NCBI GenBank assembly: GCA_034086985.1
Contig: JAXDZG010000012.1
Location: forward strand, 124,001 to 188,000
Direction of reading: 5' to 3'
DNA length: 64,000 nucleotides
Origin: Phascolarctobacterium_A sp034086985
GTDB lineage: Bacteria; Bacillota; Negativicutes; Acidaminococcales; Acidaminococcaceae
Positions 43,183 to 51,536 of this stretch are shown here, one piece after another; within the stretch, counting starts at the first letter, position 1; every line of letters begins with the position of its first letter. The position numbers were made by a program, and so were the translations under genes. A model generated the notes under the pieces. That model did no database searches and was not told where the DNA came from. It saw only the letters and a list, made by a program, of their open reading frames with translations.

Positions 43183-44133
43183 TCATCTTTGGGAACGCAC
43201 TTGGATGAGCTGAGCCGCTATAGAAACGGCGATTTCGGCCGGGGTTTCGCTGCCAATATCTAATCCGATGGGCGTAGTAATGCGTTCTAGCTGTTCTTCG
43301 GTGTAGCCCTCAGATAAGAGTGCTTCCCTAGCTAATCTCGCTTTATTTTTGCTGCCCATAACGCCAATATAGGGAACTGGCGTAGTTAAAAGGAAGCGCT
43401 CACAGTTGGCATCATGGACATGACCGCGAGTCATTACTACGGCGTAGTCCTTGCAATGGAGCTTACAAACTTCAGCAAGTTTAGTATAATCAGCTAGCAC
43501 CACCTTATGAGCCGTGGGAAATACTTCAGGGTCAGCAAATTCCGCACGGTCGTCAATGACTACACATTTAAAGCTTAGATGACTTAGCAGGGGCACCAGC
43601 TCCCGCGCCACGTGCCCAGCGCCAAAAACGAAAACGCGACCATCATAATTATACTGCTGGGCATAGTATTCCTTGCTATCCAGCTCGTAAAAGCCCTGGT
43701 GCTTTTTCAGAGATATAGCCTCCTCTACCAGGATGCTTCCTTCACCCATGGGAATGAGCAGCCACCATGGGTAACGACCGTTTAGCTTAAAGAGGATGTA
43801 TTCGGCTAGCATCTCGGTTTCCTGCCTTGCAGGCAGATAGCAAAACTCTAGACTGCAATAGCCACCGCAGGCCATCCCCGCCGCAGTGGTCAAATCAAAG
43901 CGCTTTTGAAAGCTCTTTGTCTCGCCTTCTTGCAGCTTCTTTTGGGCTTCCAAAATAGCAGCATATTCCATGCCACCACCGCCTACAGTACCTGCGACCC
44001 ATCCTTCCTTATTCACGAGCATATAGGCACCGCTACTACGCGGAGTAGACCCTTCACTTTCAATTAGGGCAACAAGATAGCAGTCATTCCCCTTCTTTAC
44101 TTCTTCTTTTAATTTTTCTATCAAATCTTTCAT
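43183..44133 (-). CDS. xdhC: XdhC-family maturation factor
   Basis: About 316 aa; XdhC proteins bind molybdenum cofactor and insert it, sulfurated, into xanthine dehydrogenases. N-terminal XdhC/CoxI part: IESEGSTPRSSGAYMLVN, VAGTVGGGGMEYAAI, AAGMACGGYCSLEFC. C-terminal Rossmann part: VFVFGAGHVARELVPLLS, VVMTRGHVHDANCE and GVMGSKNKARLAREAL. The ATG has AAGGGG seven bases upstream; longer reading adds a sequence from the adjacent repeat element and is rejected. Confidence 0.9.
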   Translation of the reverse strand: MKDLIEKLKEEVKKGNDCYLVALIESEGSTPRSSGAYMLVNKEGWVAGTVGGGGMEYAAILEAQKKLQEGETKSFQKRFDLTTAAGMACGGYCSLEFCYLPARQETEMLAEYILFKLNGRYPWWLLIPMGEGSILVEEAISLKKHQGFYELDSKEYYAQQYNYDGRVFVFGAGHVARELVPLLSHLSFKCVVIDDRAEFADPEVFPTAHKVVLADYTKLAEVCKLHCKDYAVVMTRGHVHDANCERFLLTTPVPYIGVMGSKNKARLAREALLSEGYTEEQLERITTPIGLDIGSETPAEIAVSIAAQLIQVRSQR

Positions 44134-44162
44134 AATACAACCCCTTTTTAACACACTACAAA

Positions 44163-44423
44163 AATTAGCAAAATAGTAATCAGCAAGGGAGCTGTGATTT
44201 TTAGCAAATGAGTGGCTTGGTACAATGGCCTCAAGGGTTCGAAAACGTAAATTCTTCTGCGAGTCAAATAGTACCCCGCAGAGGCCAATTGAACCCCACG
44301 AAATTTGCGTTATCCCCAAGGGGACAGCTCCCTGCACAAATTCTGCTGCGTGCGTGGCACTTGCATAATTTGGCGACTCGCTTGAGAAAATCACCGCGAC
44401 CGGCTGATTGCTATTTGCTAATT
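44163..44423. mobile_element. MITE-like inverted-repeat element, 261 bp, non-coding
   Basis: The ends are inverted copies: AATTAGCAAAATAGTAATCA on the left against AATTAGCAAATAGCAATCAG read from the right, and the similarity continues imperfectly to about 50 bp (both have GTGATTTT, then GAGTNGC). Internal parts also pair (GGGAGCTGT at 44188-44196 with ACAGCTCCC near 44324-44332). There is no transposase. The right end supplies the yqeB stop codon. No clear target duplication is visible. Confidence 0.65.
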
Positions 44424-45239
44424 CGCTTTATTTGCGTAACCACATACTAACTCTAAGACACTACCAGCTATACAACGAGCCTTATCAGAAATAGTAAAGC
44501 AGTTCGCCAGCTCCTCCTGTCGTGGGTCGATATCTGCTATCTTAAAACCTTTGGTTACCTGGAAGCCCTCCCGTATCATCCCGCGGATGATACCCGTCAA
44601 GCTCGCCTTCACCGGCACAACCTCCCCTGACTCGGTAGTAATCTCCGCCATAACCTGCCCTTTTTCCACCACGCTGCCGATATCCTGCACGATGTGCAGG
44701 ACCCCCGCAGCAGGCGCATGCAGCACGCGTTCCTTGCCATAGCCTGCAATCACACCGGGGATACCACTATTAGGCGCCGCGCTGCCCTCTGTTATAACGC
44801 GGCCTAGATTGTGCCCGCGCTTAGTTTCAACAACAGCGTGCACATCCGTGCCCGCCTCAAACCCAGGCCCTAGCGCGATAGTCAGTGGTGCCATCCCCAT
44901 ATGCGTACCTAGATTTCTTTTCGCAATAATCGCATCAATCACCACATCCGGCTGTAAAATCTGCACACATTCCGCAGCCTCGTCCACTAGTACGGGCACC
45001 TGACCGGCTTGCCACACTGCCACAGCTTCGCTGAGGCTGTGTATCAAAACGCCGGTCATACCCTCCACCGTGGCCTGGCCAGCGTACACTGCCTCGCACA
45101 GCGCCACCTGCCGCCGAATGGCGGCAGGCTGGGCGCACTCTAAAACTAAGGGCGTAAAGCCTGCACGCCACAGGCGATGAATAACGCCTGTGGCTAAATC
45201 GCCACCCCCGCGCACAACAATACGTAAAATTTGCATCAT
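44418..45239 (-). CDS. yqeB: Selenium-dependent molybdenum hydroxylase system protein YqeB
   Basis: A 273-aa member of the EF2563/YqeB family found only with selenium-dependent molybdenum hydroxylases. It starts IVVRGGGDLATGVIHRLWRA, a Rossmann-like motif, and contains VVIDAIIAKRNLGTHMGMAP and NSGIPGVIAGYGKERVL; the C-terminal part has a biotinyl-like loop (IVQDIGSVVEKGQVMAEI). Biochemical role is unknown but it is required for selenium insertion by association. The last codon and stop lie in the inverted-repeat element, so the C-terminus may have been changed by insertion. Confidence 0.9.
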   Translation of the reverse strand: MMQILRIVVRGGGDLATGVIHRLWRAGFTPLVLECAQPAAIRRQVALCEAVYAGQATVEGMTGVLIHSLSEAVAVWQAGQVPVLVDEAAECVQILQPDVVIDAIIAKRNLGTHMGMAPLTIALGPGFEAGTDVHAVVETKRGHNLGRVITEGSAAPNSGIPGVIAGYGKERVLHAPAAGVLHIVQDIGSVVEKGQVMAEITTESGEVVPVKASLTGIIRGMIREGFQVTKGFKIADIDPRQEELANCFTISDKARCIAGSVLELVCGYANKAN

Positions 45240-45310
45240 GCTGCTCCTTTACTCTAAATCTGGCTCACACAAATAAACATTCTCTAAAATTTCCTATCAA
45301 AAAAATTGCG

Positions 45311-46072
45311 TCAAAGCATTTGATCCTTCAGATTTCGCAACCAAATTCTCTCTGCCTTCATGCCTTGAGCTACCAGTAAAGCCTTCATAGCCATGGCCTG
45401 CTCCTGAGTCACTAAGTCACATTTATTCAAAGCGATATAATACTCTCGTGAGCCCACCTGCTTACGACTACCCTGCTCGTTCAATAATAGCTTCGCTAGC
45501 TTAGCTTCGTCCATGAGCAAATTACAGCTACTATAAAAAAGTTCATGTCCCAGCTGCCACCGGAAGCAGGCCTCCTCTAGGCTCTTGCCTAGGGCATCTA
45601 AGCCAACAACAGCAATCACAATATCGCTATTATGTAAAAACACAGGTTCATCTTCCTTCGGCAGCTTACAGGGCATCTGCTTGGAGCCATCGGCCTCAAT
45701 GATGGCTATATCACAGGCCTGCAGAGCTTTTTGTAATAGTTCATCACCTGGAGCGATGAGCTTGCCACTGCCTTCCTCCACAGTACCTATAACGGAGTAA
45801 CGCCTCTGCTGCCATAGCAGCTCTATTTGCACAAAATCCTTAGCATAAATAGGCTCTGGCAAAGGAATATCATTTTCACTGAGGTTGGCAAGCCTATCCA
45901 TGCTTACCCCAGGCTGCCAAATATGTGTGGTCGTCAAGCACAATACTCTCCTACCCTGCTGTGCGCAAAAGGCAGCTAGCTCGTACATAATGGTGGTCTT
46001 GCCACCGCCGCCAACAAGGGAAATAATATGTTTTCTATTGTCCGTCAAAAAATTCCAAGGACAAGGGGCCAT
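45311..46072 (-). CDS. yqeC: Selenium cofactor biosynthesis protein YqeC
   Basis: About 253 aa; a P-loop protein linked to selenium-dependent molybdenum hydroxylases. HIISLVGGGGKTTIMYELAA is the nucleotide-binding motif near the N-terminus, with LTTTHIW and AIIEADGSKQMPCKLP as family marks. The ATG giving MAPCPWNFL has AGGAGG eight bases upstream; an upstream start covers the promoter. It precedes yqeB by 71 bp. selD is not in the window. Confidence 0.88.
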   Translation of the reverse strand: MAPCPWNFLTDNRKHIISLVGGGGKTTIMYELAAFCAQQGRRVLCLTTTHIWQPGVSMDRLANLSENDIPLPEPIYAKDFVQIELLWQQRRYSVIGTVEEGSGKLIAPGDELLQKALQACDIAIIEADGSKQMPCKLPKEDEPVFLHNSDIVIAVVGLDALGKSLEEACFRWQLGHELFYSSCNLLMDEAKLAKLLLNEQGSRKQVGSREYYIALNKCDLVTQEQAMAMKALLVAQGMKAERIWLRNLKDQML

Positions 46073-46103
46073 GCTCCGTCCTCCTTTTGCCTTCTTTAAT
46101 CGT

Positions 46104-46132
46104 ATTATATCAAATTTTAAAGCTCTACTCAA
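46104..46132 (-). promoter_or_regulatory. Promoter of yqeC-yqeB
   Basis: TTGAGT and TATAAT are 17 bp apart on the minus strand, about 30 bp before the chosen yqeC start, which supports that start over a longer reading. Confidence 0.65.
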
Positions 46133-46188
46133 TTCTGACTTGCGAGTCAATGCCATGTATTAATAAATCTAATACATGAGCTTATACA

Positions 46189-46229
46189 CAAAAAAATAAC
46201 CCGACCTCCTCACTAGAGAAAGTCGGGTT
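46189..46229 (-). terminator. Intrinsic terminator of ilvD
   Basis: Arms AACCCGAC/GTCGGGTT with a 16-nt loop, followed by ATTTTTTT on the minus strand; 20 bp after the ilvD stop. A short tandem TTAATAA-like repeat (about 46232-46250) lies between. Confidence 0.88.
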
Positions 46230-46248
46230 TGTGATTAATAATTAATAA

Positions 46249-47925
46249 TTAATCTTGGCCAGGAACCTTGAGAACTGCGCCAGTTGCAGCGGAGGTAACC
46301 AATGCTGCATAGCGTGCCAAATAGCCGGATTTAACTTTCGGCTCAGGGCATACCCATTTAGCACGACGCTCAGCTAACTCCTCGTCGGTCAGCTTTACAT
46401 TCAAGGTGCGGTTAGGAATATCGATTTCGATGATATCGCCATTTTCAATCAAAGCGATATTACCGCCCTCGCGAGCTTCAGGAGAAATATGGCCGATGCA
46501 GGCACCACGAGTAGCGCCGGAGAAGCGACCGTCGGTCAAAAGAGCTACGTCCTTATCATGACCCATACCTGCCAGTACGGAAGTGGGGTTCAGCATTTCG
46601 CGCATGCCAGGACCACCCTTCGGGCCTTCATAACGAATAACAACAACATCGCCGGATTGAACCTCCTTGCCGCAAATAGCTGCAATTGCTTCATCCTCGG
46701 AGTTATAAACCTTAGCCGGGCCACTGAATACCTTCATGGTAGGATCAACAGCGGACTCTTTAACAACGGAGCATTCAGGAGCAATATTGCCCTTCAGAAC
46801 AGCGATACCGCCGGTCTTGTTGTAGGGATTTTCAATGCTATGAATAACGTCAGGACGTTGGATAGCAGCGCCGTCAATGATTTCACCAATGGTCTTGCCG
46901 CTAACAGTTGCGCAATCCTTGTTGATGATACCCAGACGATCCAGCTCATGCATAACAGCAGGAATGCCACCGGCTTCGTTCAAGTCGATAATATGGTGGC
47001 TGCCACCGGGGGACAGCTTGGTCAGATACGGAGTGTGCTTGGAAATTTCGTCGAAGAGCTCCAAGGGCAATTGCAGACCAGCTTCATGAGCGATAGCCGG
47101 CAGATGCAATGCGGTATTGGATGAGCCGCCAATAGCCATATCCACGGTAATAGCGTTCTTGAAGGCTTCCATGGTCATGATGTCGCGAGGACATTTATTT
47201 TCTGCAACAAGCTTCATTACAGCCATGCCAGCATGCTTAGCCAAAGCAATGCGTTTGCCATTATAAGCAGCAGGAATGGTACCGTTGCCGGGCAGACCCA
47301 TGCCCAATACCTCAGTGAGGCAGTTCATGGTGTTAGCAGTGAACAGACCGGAGCAGGAGCCACAGCCGGGGCATGCACAATGCTCGATTTCGCTTAATTG
47401 GCAAGCATCAATCTGGCCGGATTCAAAGCGACCTGCAGCCTCAAAAACGGTGGAAACGCTGATATCCTTGCCATGGAGACGGCCGGGCAGCATGGGGCCA
47501 CCGCTTACTACTACGGCAGGAATGTTCAGACGAGCTGCTGCCATGAGCATGCCGGGAACAATCTTATCGCAGTTGGGGATCAAAATCAAGCCATCAAAGG
47601 CGTGACCATTAGCCACAGCTTCGATGGAGTCTGCAACCAGCTCACGGCTGGCCAGAGGATATTTCATGCCATCGTGGCCCATAGCAATACCATCACAAAT
47701 GCCAATGGCAGGGAACTCGATGGGAGTACCGCCGGCTTCTAAAACACCATATTTAGCTGCTTGAGCAATAGTATCAAGATGCATATGGCCGGGGATAATT
47801 TCGTTAGCGGCACAGCAAATGCCGATCAAGGGTTTTTGCAATTCTTCTTCAGTATAACCCATTGCATAAAACAAGGAGCGATGGGCTGCGCGGGTGGAAC
47901 CTTTTTTTACTTCTATACTGCGCAT
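46249..47925 (-). CDS. ilvD: Dihydroxy-acid dehydratase
   Basis: Third step of valine and isoleucine biosynthesis, an iron-sulfur dehydratase of 558 aa. Motifs: GICCAANEIIPGHMHLD, ICDGIAMGHDGMKYPLASRE, the cluster/signature CPGCGSCSGLFTANTMNC, GPKGGPGMREML and TDGRFSGATRGACIGHISPE. GAGG precedes the ATG. It is monocistronic here, with its own promoter and terminator; no T-box or attenuator-like leader peptide is visible and the other ilv genes are elsewhere. Confidence 0.96.
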   Translation of the reverse strand: MRSIEVKKGSTRAAHRSLFYAMGYTEEELQKPLIGICCAANEIIPGHMHLDTIAQAAKYGVLEAGGTPIEFPAIGICDGIAMGHDGMKYPLASRELVADSIEAVANGHAFDGLILIPNCDKIVPGMLMAAARLNIPAVVVSGGPMLPGRLHGKDISVSTVFEAAGRFESGQIDACQLSEIEHCACPGCGSCSGLFTANTMNCLTEVLGMGLPGNGTIPAAYNGKRIALAKHAGMAVMKLVAENKCPRDIMTMEAFKNAITVDMAIGGSSNTALHLPAIAHEAGLQLPLELFDEISKHTPYLTKLSPGGSHHIIDLNEAGGIPAVMHELDRLGIINKDCATVSGKTIGEIIDGAAIQRPDVIHSIENPYNKTGGIAVLKGNIAPECSVVKESAVDPTMKVFSGPAKVYNSEDEAIAAICGKEVQSGDVVVIRYEGPKGGPGMREMLNPTSVLAGMGHDKDVALLTDGRFSGATRGACIGHISPEAREGGNIALIENGDIIEIDIPNRTLNVKLTDEELAERRAKWVCPEPKVKSGYLARYAALVTSAATGAVLKVPGQD

Positions 47926-48002
47926 ATTTTCAGACCTCTTTCCCTAATAAAATAAATCATGCCTTTACAGACATAGTAAGACCTTTCAATGGTACTCATA
48001 AA

Positions 48003-48031
48003 ATTTTACATTTTTTGTGGGCAAAAGTCAA
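48003..48031 (-). promoter_or_regulatory. Promoter of ilvD
   Basis: TTGACT and TAAAAT are 17 bp apart on the minus strand, about 78 bp upstream of the ilvD start. Confidence 0.6.
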
Positions 48032-48132
48032 ATATTATGGACTAAAATCAGTCAAATTCCTAAAAGTACAGCCTTGAGGCACTTTTTTAGTTACAATGCT
48101 TACACTTTTTAGATGAATTTGCAAAGATTTCA

Positions 48133-48161
48133 CTGCAAGGAGCAGCATAATAGGTTATAAT
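48133..48161 (+). promoter_or_regulatory. Candidate promoter of fabK
   Basis: A perfect TATAAT (48156-48161) lies 37 bp upstream of the fabK start; the -35 region is poor (CTGCAA at 17 bp spacing). Confidence 0.4.
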
Positions 48162-48197
48162 GTTAGGGATAGATTTATTGTTTGCGGAGGTTTTACT

Positions 48198-49142
48198 ATG
48201 GAAACGAAATTAACCAGACTTTTAGGTATTAAATATCCTGTCATTCAAGGTGGTATGGCCTGGACCAGCGATGCCGTTTTAGCAGCTGCAGTATCCAATG
48301 CTGGTGGCGCTGGCATTATCGGCAGCGGCGGTCGCACCGTGGAATGGACTCGTGAAGAAGTACGCAAGGCTAAAAAGCTGACCAATAAGCCCTTTGGTGT
48401 TAATGTAATGCTTATGGCTCCTAATATCGCAGAAATTATCGACATGCTCTGTGAAGAAAAGGTTGCCTTTGTAACCCTAGGAGCTGGCAATCCCGTTCCC
48501 CACATCGAAAAATTCCATGCAGCAGGCATCAAGGTTATCCCTGTAGTGCCCAATGTGAAGCTGGCTAAGCGCATTGAAGCAGCAGGTGCCGACGCTATGG
48601 TTGTAGAGGGCATGGAAGCCGGCGGTCATATCGGCAAGCAAACCACCATGGCCCTCATGGAAAACGTTTTACCCAATATTAAGAGCATCCCCGTGCTGGT
48701 TGCTGGCGGTATCAGCGATGGTCGTGCCCTTGCTGCAGCCCTCATAATGGGTGCGGACGGCGTACAAATGGGTAGTCGTTTCCTTCTAACCACCGAATGT
48801 CCTGCCCACCCCGCTGCTAAGGAAGCTATTATTAAGGCTACCGACACCGACAGCGTAGCTACCGGCTATAGCCGTAATTTGGGCGTGCGCTGTCTGGCCA
48901 ATGCCTTCACCGACTTATATACTGCCAAAGAAATATCCGGTGTTCCCAACGAGGAGCTCATGGCTCTGGGCACCGGCACCAACCGCCGTGGTATTATGGA
49001 GGGCGACACGGAAAAAGGTACCGTTATGGTTGGCCAAAGCTTAAATGTACTCAACGATATTATGCCCTGCAAGGACGTCATGGAGCGCATTATTTGCGAG
49101 GCCAAGCAAGCCATTGAACGCATCAAGAATATGGAATTTTAA
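48198..49142 (+). CDS. fabK: Enoyl-ACP reductase II (FabK-like flavoprotein)
   Basis: FMN-dependent reductase of 314 aa for the last step of fatty-acid elongation. TIM-barrel flavoprotein motifs: KYPVIQGGMAWTSDAVLA, AAVSNAGGAGIIGSGG, VEGMEAGGHIGKQTT, PVLVAGGISDGRAL and GADGVQMGSRFLLTTEC. GGAGG lies eight bases before the ATG. Nitronate monooxygenases share the fold, but AGGHIG and the length fit FabK. No other fab genes adjoin; the next gene encodes an OmpH-like protein. Confidence 0.87.
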   Translation: METKLTRLLGIKYPVIQGGMAWTSDAVLAAAVSNAGGAGIIGSGGRTVEWTREEVRKAKKLTNKPFGVNVMLMAPNIAEIIDMLCEEKVAFVTLGAGNPVPHIEKFHAAGIKVIPVVPNVKLAKRIEAAGADAMVVEGMEAGGHIGKQTTMALMENVLPNIKSIPVLVAGGISDGRALAAALIMGADGVQMGSRFLLTTECPAHPAAKEAIIKATDTDSVATGYSRNLGVRCLANAFTDLYTAKEISGVPNEELMALGTGTNRRGIMEGDTEKGTVMVGQSLNVLNDIMPCKDVMERIICEAKQAIERIKNMEF

Positions 49143-49218
49143 TTTACAATTGCATTTTGACGCTGAATAAGGTATTATATTAAGTGGGTTATAAATTTTA
49201 CGAAAAGAGGTTACCTTG

Positions 49219-49650
49219 ATGAAAAAATATTTACTGACTTTAATTATGACTCTGGTTTTGGCTCTAGGCTGCATGAGCTCCGCCTTTGCTGCTGAAAGCA
49301 ATCTGGTTGGCTTTGTTGACACCCAACGCGTACTGCGCAGCCATCCGGAAATGCAAACCACTATGAGCGTGCTGAAGCTAGAAGCACAAAAGGCTCAACA
49401 GGAGTTTGAAGCAAAGGCTGCTAGCCTAGATGAAAAAGGCAAAGCAGAATTAAGACAAAAGCTCACTGAGCAAGTGGACAAAAAAGAAGCTTCCCTGCTG
49501 AACCCCATTTACACCTCCGTGCGCAAGGCTATTGAAGAGGTAGCTAAGGCTCATGGTATTACCAGTGTAGTTAATGCTAATGCTATGGTTTACGGCGGCC
49601 TTGATCTAACCAACGAGGTTATGGCTAAGATTAGCGGCGCTAAGAAGTAA
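49219..49650 (+). CDS. OmpH/Skp-family periplasmic protein
   Basis: A 143-aa protein with signal peptide MKKYLLTLIMTLVLALGCMS and likely cleavage after SAFA at residue 24. The mature part starts NLVGFVDTQRVLRSHPEMQ, typical of OmpH/Skp chaperones, followed by a charged helical coiled-coil of about 60 residues and a C-terminal strand region (AHGITSVVNANAMVYGGLDL). Skp-like proteins escort outer-membrane proteins through the periplasm. The family's usual neighbours bamA and lpxD are absent here. A GC-rich terminator follows. Confidence 0.85.
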   Translation: MKKYLLTLIMTLVLALGCMSSAFAAESNLVGFVDTQRVLRSHPEMQTTMSVLKLEAQKAQQEFEAKAASLDEKGKAELRQKLTEQVDKKEASLLNPIYTSVRKAIEEVAKAHGITSVVNANAMVYGGLDLTNEVMAKISGAKK

Positions 49651-49672
49651 TTACTAAGCCACAAAAAATGAA

Positions 49673-49704
49673 GCAGTCACCTGCAAGGGTGGCTGCTTTT
49701 TTAT
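49673..49704 (+). terminator. Intrinsic terminator of fabK-ompH
   Basis: Arms GCAGTCACC/GGTGGCTGC (one wobble) with a short loop, then TTTTTTA on the plus strand, 22 bp after the stop. It faces the convergent rarA gene. Confidence 0.85.
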
Positions 49705-49735
49705 ATGTATTTTAAGTTTAGCTTAAGTCAAAGCA

Positions 49736-51034
49736 TTAAGGCTTGCGTCTCCCCTTGTCTTCTCCATGACCACTGGGATAATAATATTTTGTGCCCACAA
49801 GCTCATCGGGCAGATATTGCTGCTGTACCCAGCCTCCGGGGAAATCATGGGGATACTTGTAGGTCAGGCCATGGCCAAGGGCCTTGGCCCCTGGGTAGTG
49901 GGCATCACGCAAATGCTTGGGCACGCTGCCGCAGTGCCTAGAGCGCACGTCCTGACGTGCGCTGGCAATGCCCATATAGGCAGCGTTGCTCTTGGGAGCG
50001 TTAGCGATGTAGCACACGGCTTCGGCGAGGGGAATTTGCGCTTCTGGCCAGCCGACGAAGTCGGCTGCCTGGGCCGCCGCATTAGCGACCACGAGGGCCT
50101 GTGGGTCTGCCAGACCCACATCCTCGGCGGCGCAGATGACGATGCGGCGGGCGATGAAGCGCAAATCCTCGCCGCCCTCTATCATGCGCGCCAAATAATG
50201 CAGCGCCGCGTCCGCGTCGCTGCCCCGCATGCTCTTAATAAAGGCGCTGATAATATCATAATGCTGGTCGCCCTTCTTATCGTACCGCTGCATAGCGGTA
50301 CCGATGACGCTTCGCAGCACCTCAGGCGTCAGTACACGCTCACCCTCGCCCACAGCAGGCAGCATGAACTCTGCCTGCTCGAGAATATTTAAGGCGCCAC
50401 GGGCATCTCCCGCGGCGAAATCTGCAATAATACGCAGCGCCTCCGGCGCTGCGGTAAAACTACCATCAAAGCCCCGCTCGCTGTCTGCGATGGCTCGCTC
50501 CAAAATCTGCTGAATATGCTGGGGCTGGAGCTTTTCTAAGCGCACCACCTTCATACGGGAAAGCAGGGGCGAATTAATCTCGAAGAAGGGATTTTCCGTA
50601 GTAGCACCAATGAGCACAATGGTGCCGTTTTCCACATAGGGCAGCAGCACATCCTGCTGTGCTTTATTAAAACGATGAATTTCATCGATGAAGACAATGG
50701 TGCGCCCCAGTCCTCGCCGCTGGCCCTCCTGGGCCTTGGCGATGAGCTTGCGCAGCTCCGGCACGCCGCTGGACACGGCGTTGATGGAGACAAATTGCTC
50801 GCCGGTCACGTGGGCAATGACTTGCGCCAGCGTGGTCTTGCCCGTGCCCGGCGGCCCATAGAAGAGCACCGACTGCAGCATATCACGCTCAATCATCCGC
50901 CGCAGAGGACTCCCCTTGCCCACGGCTTTCTCCTGGCCTACAAAATCGCTGAGCTTTTCAGGCCGCATGCGGTCCGCAAGCGGCTTCATCTGCCGCTGTT
51001 CACTTTCGAATAAGTTTCCAAATAAACTATCCAT
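49736..51034 (-). CDS. rarA: Replication-associated recombination protein A (MgsA/RarA)
   Basis: AAA+ ATPase of 432 aa acting at stalled forks. Walker A FYGPPGTGKTTLAQVIAH, Walker B IVFIDEIHRFNKAQQD, sensor GATTENPFFEINSPLLSR, then the RarA C-terminal tetramerisation part (RGSDADAALHYLARMIEGGE) and the tail YKYPHDFPGGWVQQQYLPDE. Local GC content is higher than in neighbouring genes. Its upstream region holds a long hairpin and the 6S RNA gene, a neighbourhood shared with Bacillus. Confidence 0.95.
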   Translation of the reverse strand: MDSLFGNLFESEQRQMKPLADRMRPEKLSDFVGQEKAVGKGSPLRRMIERDMLQSVLFYGPPGTGKTTLAQVIAHVTGEQFVSINAVSSGVPELRKLIAKAQEGQRRGLGRTIVFIDEIHRFNKAQQDVLLPYVENGTIVLIGATTENPFFEINSPLLSRMKVVRLEKLQPQHIQQILERAIADSERGFDGSFTAAPEALRIIADFAAGDARGALNILEQAEFMLPAVGEGERVLTPEVLRSVIGTAMQRYDKKGDQHYDIISAFIKSMRGSDADAALHYLARMIEGGEDLRFIARRIVICAAEDVGLADPQALVVANAAAQAADFVGWPEAQIPLAEAVCYIANAPKSNAAYMGIASARQDVRSRHCGSVPKHLRDAHYPGAKALGHGLTYKYPHDFPGGWVQQQYLPDELVGTKYYYPSGHGEDKGRRKP

Positions 51035-51069
51035 AAAATATACTCCTATAAATAACTCTATACTAACAA

Positions 51070-51167
51070 GGTGGTCTAGAAAGTATTAGCTGCGAGCAAA
51101 ATTGAGGAGTCGTACTAGAGGTACGTCGACGAAATTTTGTGAAGTAGATGATGCTTTATAGGCCGCC
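51070..51167. repeat. 98-bp imperfect inverted repeat forming a long hairpin
   Basis: Arms 51070-51115 and 51121-51167 enclose a 5-nt loop (TAGAG). GGTGGTCTAGAAAGTAT on the left matches GGCGGCCTATAAAGCAT read from the right; most differences are T for C, so plus-strand RNA would pair through G-U wobbles along nearly the full length. The region from 51035 to 51536 contains no credible protein gene. It could be a MITE or a structured RNA. Confidence 0.6.
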
Positions 51168-51188
51168 GCTATTTATCGTCTAAAAATA

Positions 51189-51376
51189 CAAAACCCCACA
51201 ATGCCGTCCTTACGCCCCATGTTTTGAACCTGCATGTGCAGGTGGGTGCCTTCTCTCCAATCGCAAAAGTCCACTCAAAGGAGGCTGGTTTTTGAAAGGA
51301 GAAGTATCAGGCTCCCTAGGTTAGAGTGTTGGCTCAAAACCTGTGGAGCAACGTAACGAACATCGCAGGGATTTTT
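51189..51376 (-). ncRNA. ssrS: 6S RNA
   Basis: About 188 nt on the minus strand. The ends pair (AAATCCCTGCGATG with CATTGTGGGGTTT). The 5' half contains GGTTTTGAGCCAACACTC and CCTAGGGAGCCTG, the 3' half GGAGAGAAGGCACCCACCTG and AGGTTCAAAACATG, which are typical 6S features around a large central bulge. 6S RNA sequesters sigma70-RNA polymerase in stationary phase. The position between aspS and rarA matches the Bacillus bsrA neighbourhood as I recall it. A TAATAA element lies at the expected -10 position. Confidence 0.92.
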
Positions 51377-51465
51377 ACAATTATTATTGCAGCAAAGCTG
51401 GTTTTCCACAGCTTATGCTGTATTCTATCGACATACATATCATACCAAAAACACTGCATTTTTTC

Positions 51466-51505
51466 AAGTAAAAAATCCCCGTTCAGCAAAAACTAAACGG
51501 GGATT
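51466..51505 (-). terminator. Intrinsic terminator of aspS
   Basis: Arms AATCCCCGTT/AACGGGGATT and then TTTTTAC on the minus strand, about 30 bp after the aspS stop. It separates the synthetase operon from 6S RNA. Confidence 0.88.
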
Positions 51506-51536
51506 AAATCACATTCCTAAAATCGTTCAGAAAGTA

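Noticed and set aside
43183..44394. Extended version of XdhC with about 87 extra N-terminal residues
   Set aside because: The extension lies in the inverted-repeat element and lacks family similarity; a good ribosome site precedes the internal ATG.
46231..46252. Short AT-rich tandem repeat (TTAATAA-like units) after ilvD
   Set aside because: Only about three units and low complexity; probably not functional.
47926..48197. Possible T-box or attenuator upstream of ilvD
   Set aside because: No T-box sequence, specifier stem, leader peptide with Ile/Val/Leu codons or terminator hairpin is seen in the leader.
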